Source: DATAXV01 sp036272915
GTDB taxonomy: Bacteria > Chloroflexota > Dormibacteria > Dormibacterales > Dormibacteraceae
Assembly (NCBI GenBank): GCA_036272915.1
Contig: DATAXV010000156.1
Location: 1-37,403 of the forward strand
DNA: 37,403 nt
Direction: 5' to 3'
Positions 1 through 8,539 of this stretch are shown in pieces. The position numbers were made by a program, and so were the translations under genes. Numbering within the stretch: position 1 is the first letter of the stretch; the number at the start of each line of letters is the position of its first letter. The notes under the pieces are model-generated. The model had not been told where the DNA came from. It made no database searches and worked only from the letters and a program-made list of their open reading frames with translations.

Positions 1-473
1 AGGCCGTCGGTCACCGCCCGCAGCTCCGGCCCGAAGGAGTCGGTGGTTCCGCCGACGTGCCAGCAGATCGAACCCGCGGAGACGCCGGCGAGAACCACGC
101 CCGCCTCCCAGGCCTCCCGCATCACCACGTCCAGCCCGTGCAGCCGCCAGAGGGCGAGGAGCCCGGCCACGCTGCCGCCGTTGACCCAGATCACGTCCTG
201 GCCGAGCAGGTGCTCGCGCATGTCGGCGATGTTGGGCATCGACATCAGGCGCAGGCAGGTGACCTGGACCGGGGTGCCGTAGAAGGCCTCGTGGACCGCC
301 CCCTGCCAGTGCAGCTGGTCGCCGCCGGCCGTGCCCAGCACGCAGAGCCGGGGCGCGCCCGGCGAGCCGGCCAGTTCGATCGCGTGCCAGATCAGAGGGC
401 CCGGGCCGATCTGCGTCCGCCTCCCCGGCACGAAGCCGCCGGACGTGGCGAGGATGGTGGGTGGTCTCTTCAT
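1..473 (-). CDS. Peptidase E / S51-family serine peptidase, 3' end outside window
   Basis: Read on the minus strand from ATG at 473, the frame stays open to the window edge (about 157 residues), so the C-terminus is missing. The protein starts MKRPPTILATSGGF and has the S51 (dipeptidase E / cyanophycinase-like) layout: a beta-strand start, then WVNGGSVAGLLALWRLHGLD near residue 100, then GVSAGSICW with Ser132 in the GxSAG nucleophile elbow, followed by DSFGPELRAVTDG. Family members are cytoplasmic peptidases, commonly cleaving after Asp. The substrate cannot be told from this fragment. The His and Glu/Asp of the triad should lie in the missing part. The gene diverges from the small gene at 585. 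The family call is firm; the exact specificity is not. Confidence 0.85.
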   Translation of the reverse strand, partial: MKRPPTILATSGGFVPGRRTQIGPGPLIWHAIELAGSPGAPRLCVLGTAGGDQLHWQGAVHEAFYGTPVQVTCLRLMSMPNIADMREHLLGQDVIWVNGGSVAGLLALWRLHGLDVVMREAWEAGVVLAGVSAGSICWHVGGTTDSFGPELRAVTDG

Positions 474-584
474 CGAGAGTGGAGTATGCCCGCGCCTCGG
501 GTCGGGTCACACCAGACCGGCAGCCGCCAACTTGTTGCGTCAGACCATGGCGAAACCGGTGCCGGAAGGAGCACCATCCTCGCC

Positions 585-854
585 ATGGCATTGCGGACGC
601 TTGAACCGACCGACGAAGAGACGTCAACAGCACCCACTGCGGTGCCTGACTGGCTCCGCTCCTGCGCCCAGCCAGGGTGGCGCCGGACCTACCTCGAGTG
701 GCGAGTCTCGGTGGGTGGCGACCTCGAAGCCGTGGCCAACACGGTGAAGAGCGAGAGCATCTGGCTTCTCATCCAGGATCTGCTCGAGTCGGCCATGCAG
801 ACCGGCTGGGAGCGGGGCGAGGGCCACGCCGGCATCGACCGCCGCCCCTCCTGA
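585..854 (+). CDS. Small protein of unknown function (89 aa)
   Basis: An 89-residue frame starting MALRTLEPTDEE. I do not recognise a family. The first 20 residues are rich in Thr, Glu and Pro and look disordered. The rest, from about VPDWLRSCAQPGWRRTYLEW to the end, is rich in Trp, Leu and charged residues and looks like two or three amphipathic helices. No signal peptide or membrane segment is visible. Third codon positions after about codon 20 are strongly G/C, as in neighbouring genes. Support for a real gene comes from the strong hairpin terminator starting 20 nt after the stop. The start is uncertain: a GGAAGGAG sequence (563-570) lies 14 nt upstream of the ATG, rather far for a ribosome site. 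Confidence 0.5.
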   Translation: MALRTLEPTDEETSTAPTAVPDWLRSCAQPGWRRTYLEWRVSVGGDLEAVANTVKSESIWLLIQDLLESAMQTGWERGEGHAGIDRRPS

Positions 855-874
855 ACCCGGTCTCCCGACCGGCC

Positions 875-914
875 GAGAGCCTCAGGCGAGTGACCGCCTG
901 AGGCTCTCGTCTTT
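875..914 (+). terminator. Rho-independent-type terminator after the 89-aa gene
   Basis: A perfect 14-bp stem (GAGAGCCTCAGGCG at 875-888 with CGCCTGAGGCTCTC at 895-908) encloses a 6-nt loop and is followed by GTCTTT. It separates the 89-aa gene from the TetR promoter region. The T-run is short, but the stem is very strong. Confidence 0.8.
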
Positions 915-934
915 CCCGGGCCCCAACCAGATCG

Positions 935-966
935 GTTCCCATTGAGAAATATTGCCCAATGGGAAC
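935..966. promoter_or_regulatory. Inverted-repeat operator, probably for the TetR regulator
   Basis: Perfect 10-bp inverted repeat GTTCCCATTG (935-944) / CAATGGGAAC (957-966) with a 12-bp spacer. It is centred 37 bp before the TetR start and overlaps the predicted -35 box. Position and symmetry fit a dimeric repressor site, most simply autoregulation of the following TetR-monooxygenase pair. Binding is inferred. Confidence 0.7.
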
Positions 967-981
967 GATTAAGTCTATGCT
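952..981 (+). promoter_or_regulatory. Promoter of the TetR-monooxygenase operon
   Basis: -35-like TTGCCC (952-957), 18-bp spacer, -10-like TATGCT (976-981). Transcription would start at about 988, which is the A of the regulator's ATG, so the message is probably leaderless. No Shine-Dalgarno sequence is present. Confidence 0.55.
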
Positions 982-987
982 GGCGTC

Positions 988-1641
988 ATGATCGGGAACG
1001 AGGAGCGGACGGACACCGCGGTCGGCCTGCGCGAGCGCAAGAAACAGGCGGTGCGGCACGCTCTCAGCTGGGCCGCCCTCCAGCTGGCCAAGGAGCGCGG
1101 GCTCGAGAACGTCAGGGTCGAGGACATCGCCGCCGCGGCCGGCGTCTCCCGCCGCACCTTCAGCAACTACTTCGAGAACAAGTACGAGGCGATCGTCGAC
1201 CGCCAGGTCGCTCGCATGCAGCGGACCGCGCAGGTGCTGCGCGACCGGCCCGCCGGGGAGCCCCTGTGGGAATCGCTGTTTCAGGCGATGATCTCCCCCT
1301 TCGCCAGCCAGCCGGGCATCGACCGGACGCCGTCGGAGGAGGCGCTGGCGGGGCTGCGGGTGATGCTGGGGGACCCGGCGCTGGAGGGGGAGGTACTCCG
1401 CGGCACCGCGGCGATGGGCGCCGAGCTGGCCAGGGCCGTCGCCGAGCGCACCGGCACCGATCCCGCCCGCGATCTCTATCCAACCCTGGTCGCGACGACC
1501 GCGCTCGCGGCCCAGCACGCCGCGCTGCTCCACTGGCTTCGGGCCGAGCCGGCGGTGCCGCTGGTGCCCCTCCTCCGGGAGGCGCTCACGGGTCTCGCCG
1601 CTGGACTGCCCGAGCCCTCGATGGGCGAGGAGAGGAGATGA
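988..1641 (+). CDS. TetR/AcrR-family transcriptional regulator
   Basis: 217 residues, normal size for the family. Residues about 15-65 form the N-terminal DNA-binding domain (ERKKQAVRHALSWAALQLAK, then VEDIAAAAGVSRRTFSNYF with the typical helix-turn-helix and the FSNYFENKYEAI ending). The rest is an all-helical ligand-binding and dimerisation domain, too variable to name the ligand. The ATG coincides with the predicted transcription start. The last codons overlap the ATG of the FAD monooxygenase (ATGA), so the two are translated together. With the inverted repeat upstream, the likely role is a ligand-released repressor of itself and the monooxygenase. Family certain; regulon inferred. Confidence 0.93.
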   Translation: MIGNEERTDTAVGLRERKKQAVRHALSWAALQLAKERGLENVRVEDIAAAAGVSRRTFSNYFENKYEAIVDRQVARMQRTAQVLRDRPAGEPLWESLFQAMISPFASQPGIDRTPSEEALAGLRVMLGDPALEGEVLRGTAAMGAELARAVAERTGTDPARDLYPTLVATTALAAQHAALLHWLRAEPAVPLVPLLREALTGLAAGLPEPSMGEERR

Positions 1642-3191
1642 ACGAGGACCTGTTCGTCACCGATGTCGTCGTGGCCGGCGCCGGGCCGGTCGGGCTGATG
1701 CTGGCCTGCGAGCTGGCCCTGGCCGAGGTGTCGCCGCTGGTCATCGAGCGCCTGCCGCGGCGGCTCTCGGAGCCCAAGGCCAACGGCATGGCCGGCCAGG
1801 TCGTCCGCCTGCTCGATCACCGAGGCCTGTACGAGCGCTTCAGCGGACGGCAGGGGGCCCCCGAGCCGGCACCGGGGCACGTCTTCGGCGCGATGCTGCT
1901 CCCCCTGGCCGATCTCGACGCCAACCCGATGTACATGCTGCCCATGCCCCAGCGCGAGCTGGAGCGGCAGCTCGAGGAGCGCGCGGGCGAGCTCGGCGTG
2001 AGGATCCGGCGCGGGCACGAGCTGCTCGGCCTCGCCCAGGATCAGGAGGGGGTGACCCTGGAGGTCCGGGGGCCGGAGGGTCCCTACCGGATCCGGACCC
2101 GCTACCTGGCCGGCTGCGACGGGGGCCACAGCCCGGTGCGCAAGGCCCTGGGCATCGACTTCCCCGGCGTCACCGAGGAGCTGCCCGTCTCGCGGACCGT
2201 GCTCGCCAGCCTGCCCGAGTCGATGACGGCGACGCCGGGCACGCTCGATCTCCCCGTCCTCGGCCTCCTCACCCAACCCATCATCCGGACCGAGCGCGGA
2301 GTCTTCTCGTTCCTCGCCACCGACCCCGCCCGGCCGCTGCTCAGCACCCTCGAGTGGGGGGAGTGGCGGGGCGGCGACGCGCCATTGACCATGGAGGAGA
2401 TGGCGCAGAGCCTGCGCCGGGTACTTGGCGTCGATCTGCCCCTCGCGCCGCCTCCGCCGGGACCGGCCCTCTACCGCCGGCTGATCGGCCGCAACACCCG
2501 CCTCGCCGAGACCTACCGCCGCGGCCGGGTCTTCCTCGCCGGCGATGCCGCCCACACCCACTCGGCGAGCGGCGGTCCCGGGCTCAACCTCGGCCTGCAG
2601 GACGCCGCCAACCTGGCCTGGAAGCTCGCCGCCGCGATCCGCGGCTCGGCGCCTCCGGGACTCCTCGACACGTACGACTCGGAGCGGCATCCGCTCGGTG
2701 AGCGGGTCTTCGTCCAGACCCAGGCGCAGACCACGCTGATGAGCCCTGGGCCGGGGATCACCGCGCTGCGCCAGCTCTTCACCGAGTTCCTGGAGCGGAA
2801 GGAGAACGCGCAGGCCATCGCCGACCTGATGGCGGGCGCCGACGTCCGCTACGCTCCCCGCACCCCGGAGCCCAGCCCCCTCGCCGGCTGGTTCGCCCCC
2901 GACCTGACCCTGACCACCGGGGAGGGGCCGCGGCGGCTGGCGGAGCTGATGCGCGGTGCCCGCCCCCTGCTGCTCGACCTCGGTGCCGGCGGCCTGCGAG
3001 CGGCGGCGAACGGCTGGTCGGACCGCGTCGACGTGATCGAGGCCACCGCCCTCGACGCGCCCGCCGGGGGCCTGCTGATCCGGCCCGACGGCTACGTCGC
3101 CTGGGCCGCAGGCGCATCGGGGGAGGCCTCGATGACGGAGCTGGAGGCGGCGCTCACAGCCTGGTTCGGGAGCTCCCGCGCGGCGACCTAG
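1638..3191 (+). CDS. FAD-dependent aromatic hydroxylase (PHBH-type monooxygenase)
   Basis: 517 residues from the ATG at 1638, chosen because GGAGAGGAG precedes it and the FAD motif follows directly. N-terminal dinucleotide-binding motif VVVAGAGPVGLMLACELAL, middle DG motif YLAGCDGGHSPVRKALGI, and GD motif RVFLAGDAAHTHSASGGPGL identify a group A flavin monooxygenase. The C-terminal part (about residues 400-517, with LIRPDGYVAW) resembles the thioredoxin-like domain of aromatic-polyketide and phenol hydroxylases. Family enzymes use NAD(P)H and oxygen to hydroxylate aromatic rings. It is the second gene of a TetR-controlled pair, which suggests detoxification or modification of an aromatic compound sensed by the regulator. 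The substrate cannot be told. Confidence 0.92.
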   Translation: MNEDLFVTDVVVAGAGPVGLMLACELALAEVSPLVIERLPRRLSEPKANGMAGQVVRLLDHRGLYERFSGRQGAPEPAPGHVFGAMLLPLADLDANPMYMLPMPQRELERQLEERAGELGVRIRRGHELLGLAQDQEGVTLEVRGPEGPYRIRTRYLAGCDGGHSPVRKALGIDFPGVTEELPVSRTVLASLPESMTATPGTLDLPVLGLLTQPIIRTERGVFSFLATDPARPLLSTLEWGEWRGGDAPLTMEEMAQSLRRVLGVDLPLAPPPPGPALYRRLIGRNTRLAETYRRGRVFLAGDAAHTHSASGGPGLNLGLQDAANLAWKLAAAIRGSAPPGLLDTYDSERHPLGERVFVQTQAQTTLMSPGPGITALRQLFTEFLERKENAQAIADLMAGADVRYAPRTPEPSPLAGWFAPDLTLTTGEGPRRLAELMRGARPLLLDLGAGGLRAAANGWSDRVDVIEATALDAPAGGLLIRPDGYVAWAAGASGEASMTELEAALTAWFGSSRAAT

Positions 3192-3223
3192 GCCGGTCGC
3201 CGGCGGCGCCGCGCCGTCAGGTG

Positions 3224-3251
3224 TTTGCGTCCTCACCCGGATAGGTACAAT
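3224..3251 (+). promoter_or_regulatory. valS: Probable promoter for the valS pair
   Basis: TTTGCG (3224-3229), 16-bp spacer, TACAAT (3246-3251), giving a leader of about 120 nt before the ATG at 3378. I looked for a T-box leader in it and did not find the conserved T-box sequence. GAGGGAG (3358-3364) lies about 13 nt before the start codon. Confidence 0.45.
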
Positions 3252-3377
3252 TGCGCCCGAAGATGCGCCGAGTCCTCGTACGCGTAGCAGGCGACGTACC
3301 CGGGCCGGCGCGCGCCCACTAGCAGCCGCAGCGCGCCGGCCGCCCCCCAATCCCATCCGAGGGAGCAGCACACCCAG

Positions 3378-5942
3378 ATGACTGATCAACGGACCATGTC
3401 CACCGCCTACGATCCCGGGGCCGTCGAGCCCAACTGGTTCGCGCGCTGGGAGCGGGCGGACCTGTTCCGCGCCCGCCCCGACAGCGGCAAGCCGCACTAC
3501 TCGATCGCGGTGCCGCCGCCCAACGTCACCGGCGAGCTGCACATGGGCCACGCCGTGAACGCCTCGCTCCAGGACCTGTGGGCGCGCTACCGGCGGATGA
3601 CCGGCCACGAGGTGCTGTGGCTGCCCGGCACCGACCACGCCGCGATCGCCACTCAGAACGTGATCGAGCGGCAGCTGGCGCAGGAGGGCACGACCAAGGA
3701 GGAGCTCGGCCGGGAGGCCTTCGAGGCGCGGGTTCAGGCTTGGTACCGCGAGGTCGGATCGGTGATCATCTCCCAGTTCAAGGAGCTGGGCAGCTCCCTC
3801 GACTACTCCCGCCTCCGCTTCACCATGGACGACGCCTATGTGCGCGCGGTCAGGACCGCCTTCGTCCACTACTTCGACAAGGGCATGGTCTACCGCGGCC
3901 CCCGGATCGTGAACTGGTGCCCGCGATGCCTCTCCGCCATCTCCGACCTCGAGGTCGAGTGGCAGGACCACGAGGACCAGCTCTACCGGATCCGCTACCA
4001 GGTCGAGGGCACCGACGAGAGCGTGGTCATCGCCACCGTGCGGCCGGAGACGATGCTCGGCGACACCGGCGTCGCCGTGCACCCCGAGGACGAGAGGTAC
4101 CGCCATCTGATCGGCCGCCACGCCATCCTGCCCCTGGTCGGCCGCCGCTTGCCGATCGTCGGCGACGCCTCCGTGGAGCGCGGGTTCGGGACCGGGGCGC
4201 TCAAGGTCACGCCCGGGCACGATCCGCTCGACTACGAGATCGGCGAGCGCCACGGTCTCGACCGGATCGACATGCTGCACCCCGACGGCCGGCTGAACAC
4301 GCCCTTCGCGCCGGCCTACAACGGCCTGTCCGGCCTGGAGGCGCGGGAGAGGATCGTCGGTGAGCTGAAGGCGCTGGGCCAGCTGGCCGGCGTCGAGGCC
4401 TACATGCACCAGGTCGGCCACTGCGACCGCTGCCACAACGTGCTCGAGCCGCTGGTCTCCGAGCAGTGGTGGCTGCGCATGGAGGAGCTGGCCAGACGGT
4501 CGCTGGAGGCGAGCGAGCGCGGCGAGGTCCGCTGGCACCCGGCGCGCTTCGAGCGCACCTATCTGGACTGGCTGCGCGGCATCCGCGACTGGTGCGTCAG
4601 CCGGCAGCTCTGGCTCGGCCACCGCATCCCCGTCTACACCTGCGGCGAGGGCCACATCTTCGCGTCGGTCGACGAGCCGGAGCGGTGCCCTCGATGCGGC
4701 GACGCGACGCTGACCCAGGACCCGGACGTCCTCGACACCTGGTTCTCCTCGGCGCTCTGGCCCTTCGCCACCCTGGGCTGGCCGGACCCGACCGACGACC
4801 TCCGCGCCTTCTACCCGACCTCCCTCAACTCCACCGACCGCCAGATCATCAACCTCTGGGTGACGCGGATGATCTTCAGCGGCCTGGAGTTCATGGACGG
4901 GGTGCCCTTCCAGGACGTCATGATCCACGCCACCATCCAGGCGCCCGACGGCCGCCGGATGAGCAAGTCGCTGGGCACCGGCGTCAACCCTCGCGAGATC
5001 ATCCAGCGCTATGGCGCCGACGCCCTGCGGATCTGGGCTTCCCAGGTCGCCCTCTCCAGCCAGGACGTGCGCTGGGACGAGAGCCGGGTCGAGGGCTTCC
5101 GGCGCTTCGCCAACAAGCTCTGGAACGCCACCCGCCTGATCCGGAACGGCCTGGGCCCGACGCCGGTGCCTCCGCCCGATCCCGACGCCGACTTGGCCCT
5201 GATGGACCGCTGGGTCCTGTCCCGGCTCCAGGCCACGGTCGATGCCGTCACCGAGGGCATCGAGGGCTACTCCCTGGGCAGCGCCGTCGGCGCCCTCTAC
5301 GACTTCGCCTGGCACGACCTCTGCGACTGGTACCTGGAGTCGGCCAAGAGCCGCCTGCGCGACGCCGACCCGGCCGCGCGCTCGGTCTCCCTGCACGTGC
5401 TCGACACGCTGTGCCGGCTGCTCCACCCCTTCATGCCCTTCGTCACCGAGGAGCTCTGGCACCTGCTGCCCGGCGAGCGCGACTTCCTGGTCCGCGCCCC
5501 CTGGCCGAGGGGCGACGCGCGGCTCCGGAAGCCAGACGTCGAGACCACCGTGGAGCGGCTGCAGGCGATCGTCGAGGAGGTCCGCAGCTGCCGCAAGCGG
5601 GTCAAGGCGCCCGGCCGTGGCGGCTGGCTGGCCTTCGACGACGCCGTCGACCGGGACCTGGCACCGCTGGTGGCCGAGCTGGCCGGGGTCGAGGTCGTGG
5701 CCGAGCTCCGCGGCACCGGCGTGGCGCTGGCCAGCGCCTCGGCGCGCGTCGCCTTCCCCGCCGTCAAGGCCAACGGCGCCGGTCGCGACAAGGAGCGTCG
5801 AGAGCTGATGGCCGAGCTTGATCGCGCCAACTCCAAGCTCGCCAACGCCGACTTCCTGGCCAGGGCTCCGGAGGCGGTGGTGGAGAAGCAGCGGTCGCGG
5901 CAGGCCGAGCTCGAGGCGGCACTGTCCCGTCTCGAGGCCTGA
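3378..5942 (+). CDS. valS: Valyl-tRNA synthetase, canonical bacterial type
   Basis: 854 residues. Class I signatures are intact: PPPNVTGELHMGHAVN (HMGH at 55-58) and RRMSKSLGTGVNP (MSKS around 528-531). The CP1 editing domain is present (ATVRPETMLGDTGVAVHP; GTGALKVTPGHDPLDYE with the conserved acidic site). Cys pairs at VNWCPRCLSAIS, HCDRCHN and CPRCGDATL suggest bound zinc. The tRNA-binding domain (FAWHDLCDWYLESAKSRL) is followed by the C-terminal coiled-coil arm (LDRANSKLANADFLARAPE). The enzyme charges tRNA-Val in the cytoplasm. The gene ends 3 nt before a second, different valS-like gene, so the two are probably cotranscribed. An internal ATG at 3396 is possible but has no ribosome site. 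Confidence 0.97.
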   Translation: MTDQRTMSTAYDPGAVEPNWFARWERADLFRARPDSGKPHYSIAVPPPNVTGELHMGHAVNASLQDLWARYRRMTGHEVLWLPGTDHAAIATQNVIERQLAQEGTTKEELGREAFEARVQAWYREVGSVIISQFKELGSSLDYSRLRFTMDDAYVRAVRTAFVHYFDKGMVYRGPRIVNWCPRCLSAISDLEVEWQDHEDQLYRIRYQVEGTDESVVIATVRPETMLGDTGVAVHPEDERYRHLIGRHAILPLVGRRLPIVGDASVERGFGTGALKVTPGHDPLDYEIGERHGLDRIDMLHPDGRLNTPFAPAYNGLSGLEARERIVGELKALGQLAGVEAYMHQVGHCDRCHNVLEPLVSEQWWLRMEELARRSLEASERGEVRWHPARFERTYLDWLRGIRDWCVSRQLWLGHRIPVYTCGEGHIFASVDEPERCPRCGDATLTQDPDVLDTWFSSALWPFATLGWPDPTDDLRAFYPTSLNSTDRQIINLWVTRMIFSGLEFMDGVPFQDVMIHATIQAPDGRRMSKSLGTGVNPREIIQRYGADALRIWASQVALSSQDVRWDESRVEGFRRFANKLWNATRLIRNGLGPTPVPPPDPDADLALMDRWVLSRLQATVDAVTEGIEGYSLGSAVGALYDFAWHDLCDWYLESAKSRLRDADPAARSVSLHVLDTLCRLLHPFMPFVTEELWHLLPGERDFLVRAPWPRGDARLRKPDVETTVERLQAIVEEVRSCRKRVKAPGRGGWLAFDDAVDRDLAPLVAELAGVEVVAELRGTGVALASASARVAFPAVKANGAGRDKERRELMAELDRANSKLANADFLARAPEAVVEKQRSRQAELEAALSRLEA

Positions 5943-5945
5943 CCG

Positions 5946-8453
5946 GTGCCGGCGCCGGATCGGCCAACGCTGGACGGCGTCGAGCAGCGCTGGGCGCGGA
6001 CCTGGGAGGAGCGGGGCACCTACCGCTTCGACCGCACCCGTCCGCGGCCCGAGGTCTTCTCGATCGACACGCCCCCGCTCACCGTGAGCGGGTCGCTGCA
6101 CATCGGCCACGTCTTCTCCTTCACGCACACCGACGCCGTCGCCCGCTACCAGCGCATGCGAGGCCGGGCCGTCTTCTATCCCGTCGGCTGGGACGACAAC
6201 GGGCTGCCCACCGAGCGCCGGGCGCAGACCGTGTTCGGCGTGCGCTGCGATCCCTCGCTCCCCTACGACCCGGCCTTCGAGCCCGTCAACGGCTCGGGGC
6301 GGCAGGTGCCGGTTTCGCGCCGGAACTTCATCGAGGTCTGCGAGCGGCTGCGGGACACCGACGAGAAGGCCTTCGAGGCGGTCTGGCGCCGGCTCGGCCT
6401 CTCCGTCGACTGGTCGCTCGTCTACGTCACCATCGGCGAGCGGGCGAGGGCCGCGGCCCAGCGCGCCTTCCTGCGCAACCTGCGCCGGGGCGAGGCCTAC
6501 CTGGCCGAGGCGCCGACGCTCTGGGACGTCAGCTTCCAGACGGCGGTCGCGCAGGCGGAGCTGGAGGACCGGCCGACCCGGGGGCTCGCCCAGCGTCTCC
6601 GCTTCCTCGTCGACGGCGCCCCGGTCGAGGTCGAGACGACCCGGCCCGAGCTGCTCCCCGCCTGCGTCGCCGTCCTCGTCCACCCCGACGACGCCGAGCA
6701 TCGCCATCTGGTCGGCCGGACCGCGCGCACGCCGCTCTTCGACGTCGAGGTGCCGGTCATGGCCCACCACCTGGCCCGGCCCGAGCGGGGCACCGGGGTG
6801 GTCATGGTCTGCACCTTCGGTGATCTCACCGATGTCGCCTGGTGGCGCGAGCTGTCGCTGCCGACGCGGGTCGTCGTCACCCGCGACGGCCGCCTGACGG
6901 CGACCCCGCCCCAGGCCCTGGGCCGCGCCGGAAGGGGCGCCTACGCCCAGCTCGCCGGCCGCTCCCTGGACGAGGCCCGTCGCCGCGTCGTCGAGATGCT
7001 GGCCGAGGCGGGCGACCTCGCCGGGCCGGCGGTCGCCGTCGAGCGCCCGGTCAAGTTCTACGAGCAGGGCGACCGGCCCCTGGAGATCATCACCGGCCGC
7101 CAGTGGTACCTCCGCAACGGGTCGCACGACGAGGGGCTGCGGGACCGTCTGATCGAGCGTGGCCGGGAGCTGTCCTGGCACCCCGACCGGATGCGGGTCC
7201 GGTACGAGAACTGGGTCGGCGGCCTGCAGGGCGACTGGCTGATCAGCCGGCAGCGCTTCTTCGGCGTCCCGATCCCGGTCTGGTTCCCGCTCGACGGCAG
7301 CGGCCGGCCCGACCACGGCAGGCCGATCCCGGCCGGGGAGGCTGATCTTCCGGTCGACCCGGCGACGGCGGCGCCGCCCGGCTACGAGGAGGCGCGGCGG
7401 GGCGTGCCCGGCGGCTTCGCCGCCGACCCCGACGTGATGGACACCTGGGCGACCTCGTCGCTGACTCCTCAGATCGTCTGCGGCTGGGAGTCCGACCCGG
7501 ACCTCTGGGAGCGGACCTACCCGATGGATCTCCGGCCCCAGGGCCAGGAGATCATTCGCACCTGGCTCTTCTCCTCGGTCCTCCGCGCCGAGCTGGAGCT
7601 CGGCGGCCTGCCCTGGCGCAACGCGGCGATCTCGGGCTGGGTCCTCGACCCCGACCACAAGAAGATGTCGAAGTCGAAGGGAAACGTGGTGGTCCCGATC
7701 GACCTCTTCGAGCGCTACGGCTCCGACGCCGTCCGCTACTGGGCGGCGAAGGGCCGGCCGGGTTCCGACACCACCGCCGACGAGGGCCAGATCCGGGTCG
7801 GCCGCCGCCTGGCGATCAAGCTGCTCAACGCCAGCCGCTTCGTGCTCGCCGCCGGCGAGGCGGGGGAGGGCGTCCCCACCGAGGCCGTCGACCAGGCCTT
7901 CCTGACCCGCGTCGCCGGCGCCGTCGCCGAGGCCACCGAGGCCTTCGAGGACTACGACTACACGAGGGCGCTGGAGGTCACCGAGCAGCTCTTCTGGTCG
8001 TTCTGCGACGACTACCTGGAGCTGGTCAAGTCCCGCGCCTACGGCGATCTCGGACCGGAGGGCGCCGCCTCGGCCCGCTCCACGCTTCGCCGTTCGCTGT
8101 CCACGCTGCTGCGCCTGCTGGCGCCCTTCCTGCCCTTCGCCACCGAGGAGGTCTGGTCGTGGTGGCGGGAGGGGTCGATCCACCTGGCCCGGTGGCCGGA
8201 GCCGGACGCGCCGGCCGGCGCCGACGCCCGAATGGTGGATGACGTGGTCATGGTGCTGGCCGCGATCCGGCGGGCGAAGACCGAGGCTCGCCTCTCGATG
8301 CGGGCGCCGGTCGGCTGTGTCAGGGTGGCCGGTCCCGCCGCCGTGCTCGACCGAGTCAGGGCCGCGCTCGCCGACCTCACCGCCGCCGGCGGCGTCGCTA
8401 GCTGGGACTGGACGCCGAGGGGAGGCGAGCCCGCCGTCGAGGTGAGGCCGTGA
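5946..8453 (+). CDS. Second valyl-tRNA synthetase-like enzyme, divergent type
   Basis: 835 residues from a GTG 3 nt after the first valS, with no clear ribosome site, so translation is probably coupled. HIGH is at 52-55 (SGSLHIGHVFS) and KMSKS at 573-577 (KKMSKSKGN), both intact. Motifs YPVGWDDNGLPTERRAQTVF, GVRCDPSLPYDP, ETTRPELLPACVAVL and VCTFGDLTDVAWWRELSLP match, from memory, a separate ValRS type seen in some actinobacteria and rickettsiae, closer to archaeal enzymes. The C-terminal coiled-coil arm of the canonical enzyme is absent. Catalytic and editing regions appear complete, so it should be active. It may be a reserve or inhibitor-resistant enzyme, or serve a subset of tRNA-Val; those roles are guesses. 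Confidence 0.93.
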   Translation: MPAPDRPTLDGVEQRWARTWEERGTYRFDRTRPRPEVFSIDTPPLTVSGSLHIGHVFSFTHTDAVARYQRMRGRAVFYPVGWDDNGLPTERRAQTVFGVRCDPSLPYDPAFEPVNGSGRQVPVSRRNFIEVCERLRDTDEKAFEAVWRRLGLSVDWSLVYVTIGERARAAAQRAFLRNLRRGEAYLAEAPTLWDVSFQTAVAQAELEDRPTRGLAQRLRFLVDGAPVEVETTRPELLPACVAVLVHPDDAEHRHLVGRTARTPLFDVEVPVMAHHLARPERGTGVVMVCTFGDLTDVAWWRELSLPTRVVVTRDGRLTATPPQALGRAGRGAYAQLAGRSLDEARRRVVEMLAEAGDLAGPAVAVERPVKFYEQGDRPLEIITGRQWYLRNGSHDEGLRDRLIERGRELSWHPDRMRVRYENWVGGLQGDWLISRQRFFGVPIPVWFPLDGSGRPDHGRPIPAGEADLPVDPATAAPPGYEEARRGVPGGFAADPDVMDTWATSSLTPQIVCGWESDPDLWERTYPMDLRPQGQEIIRTWLFSSVLRAELELGGLPWRNAAISGWVLDPDHKKMSKSKGNVVVPIDLFERYGSDAVRYWAAKGRPGSDTTADEGQIRVGRRLAIKLLNASRFVLAAGEAGEGVPTEAVDQAFLTRVAGAVAEATEAFEDYDYTRALEVTEQLFWSFCDDYLELVKSRAYGDLGPEGAASARSTLRRSLSTLLRLLAPFLPFATEEVWSWWREGSIHLARWPEPDAPAGADARMVDDVVMVLAAIRRAKTEARLSMRAPVGCVRVAGPAAVLDRVRAALADLTAAGGVASWDWTPRGGEPAVEVRP

Positions 8454-8539
8454 CCAGGCGCGGAGACGACCTGCGCGCTTAACCAGCCCATCTCCGGACC
8501 GTAACGTCCCCTTGCGCTGGCCTCCGTCAGCGTGAGGTC

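Noticed and set aside
942..1637. N-terminal extension of the FAD monooxygenase
   Set aside because: The added part is out-of-frame TetR gene; the FAD-binding motif begins right after the ATG at 1638.
3192..3377. T-box leader ahead of valS
   Set aside because: The conserved T-box sequence and a leader terminator are not visible in the 186-bp spacer.
1476..8183. Very long open frame on the minus strand across the TetR, monooxygenase and both valS genes
   Set aside because: It is the GC-driven shadow of well-identified plus-strand genes; its translation is Gly/Arg/Val/Asp-rich low-complexity sequence with no motif.
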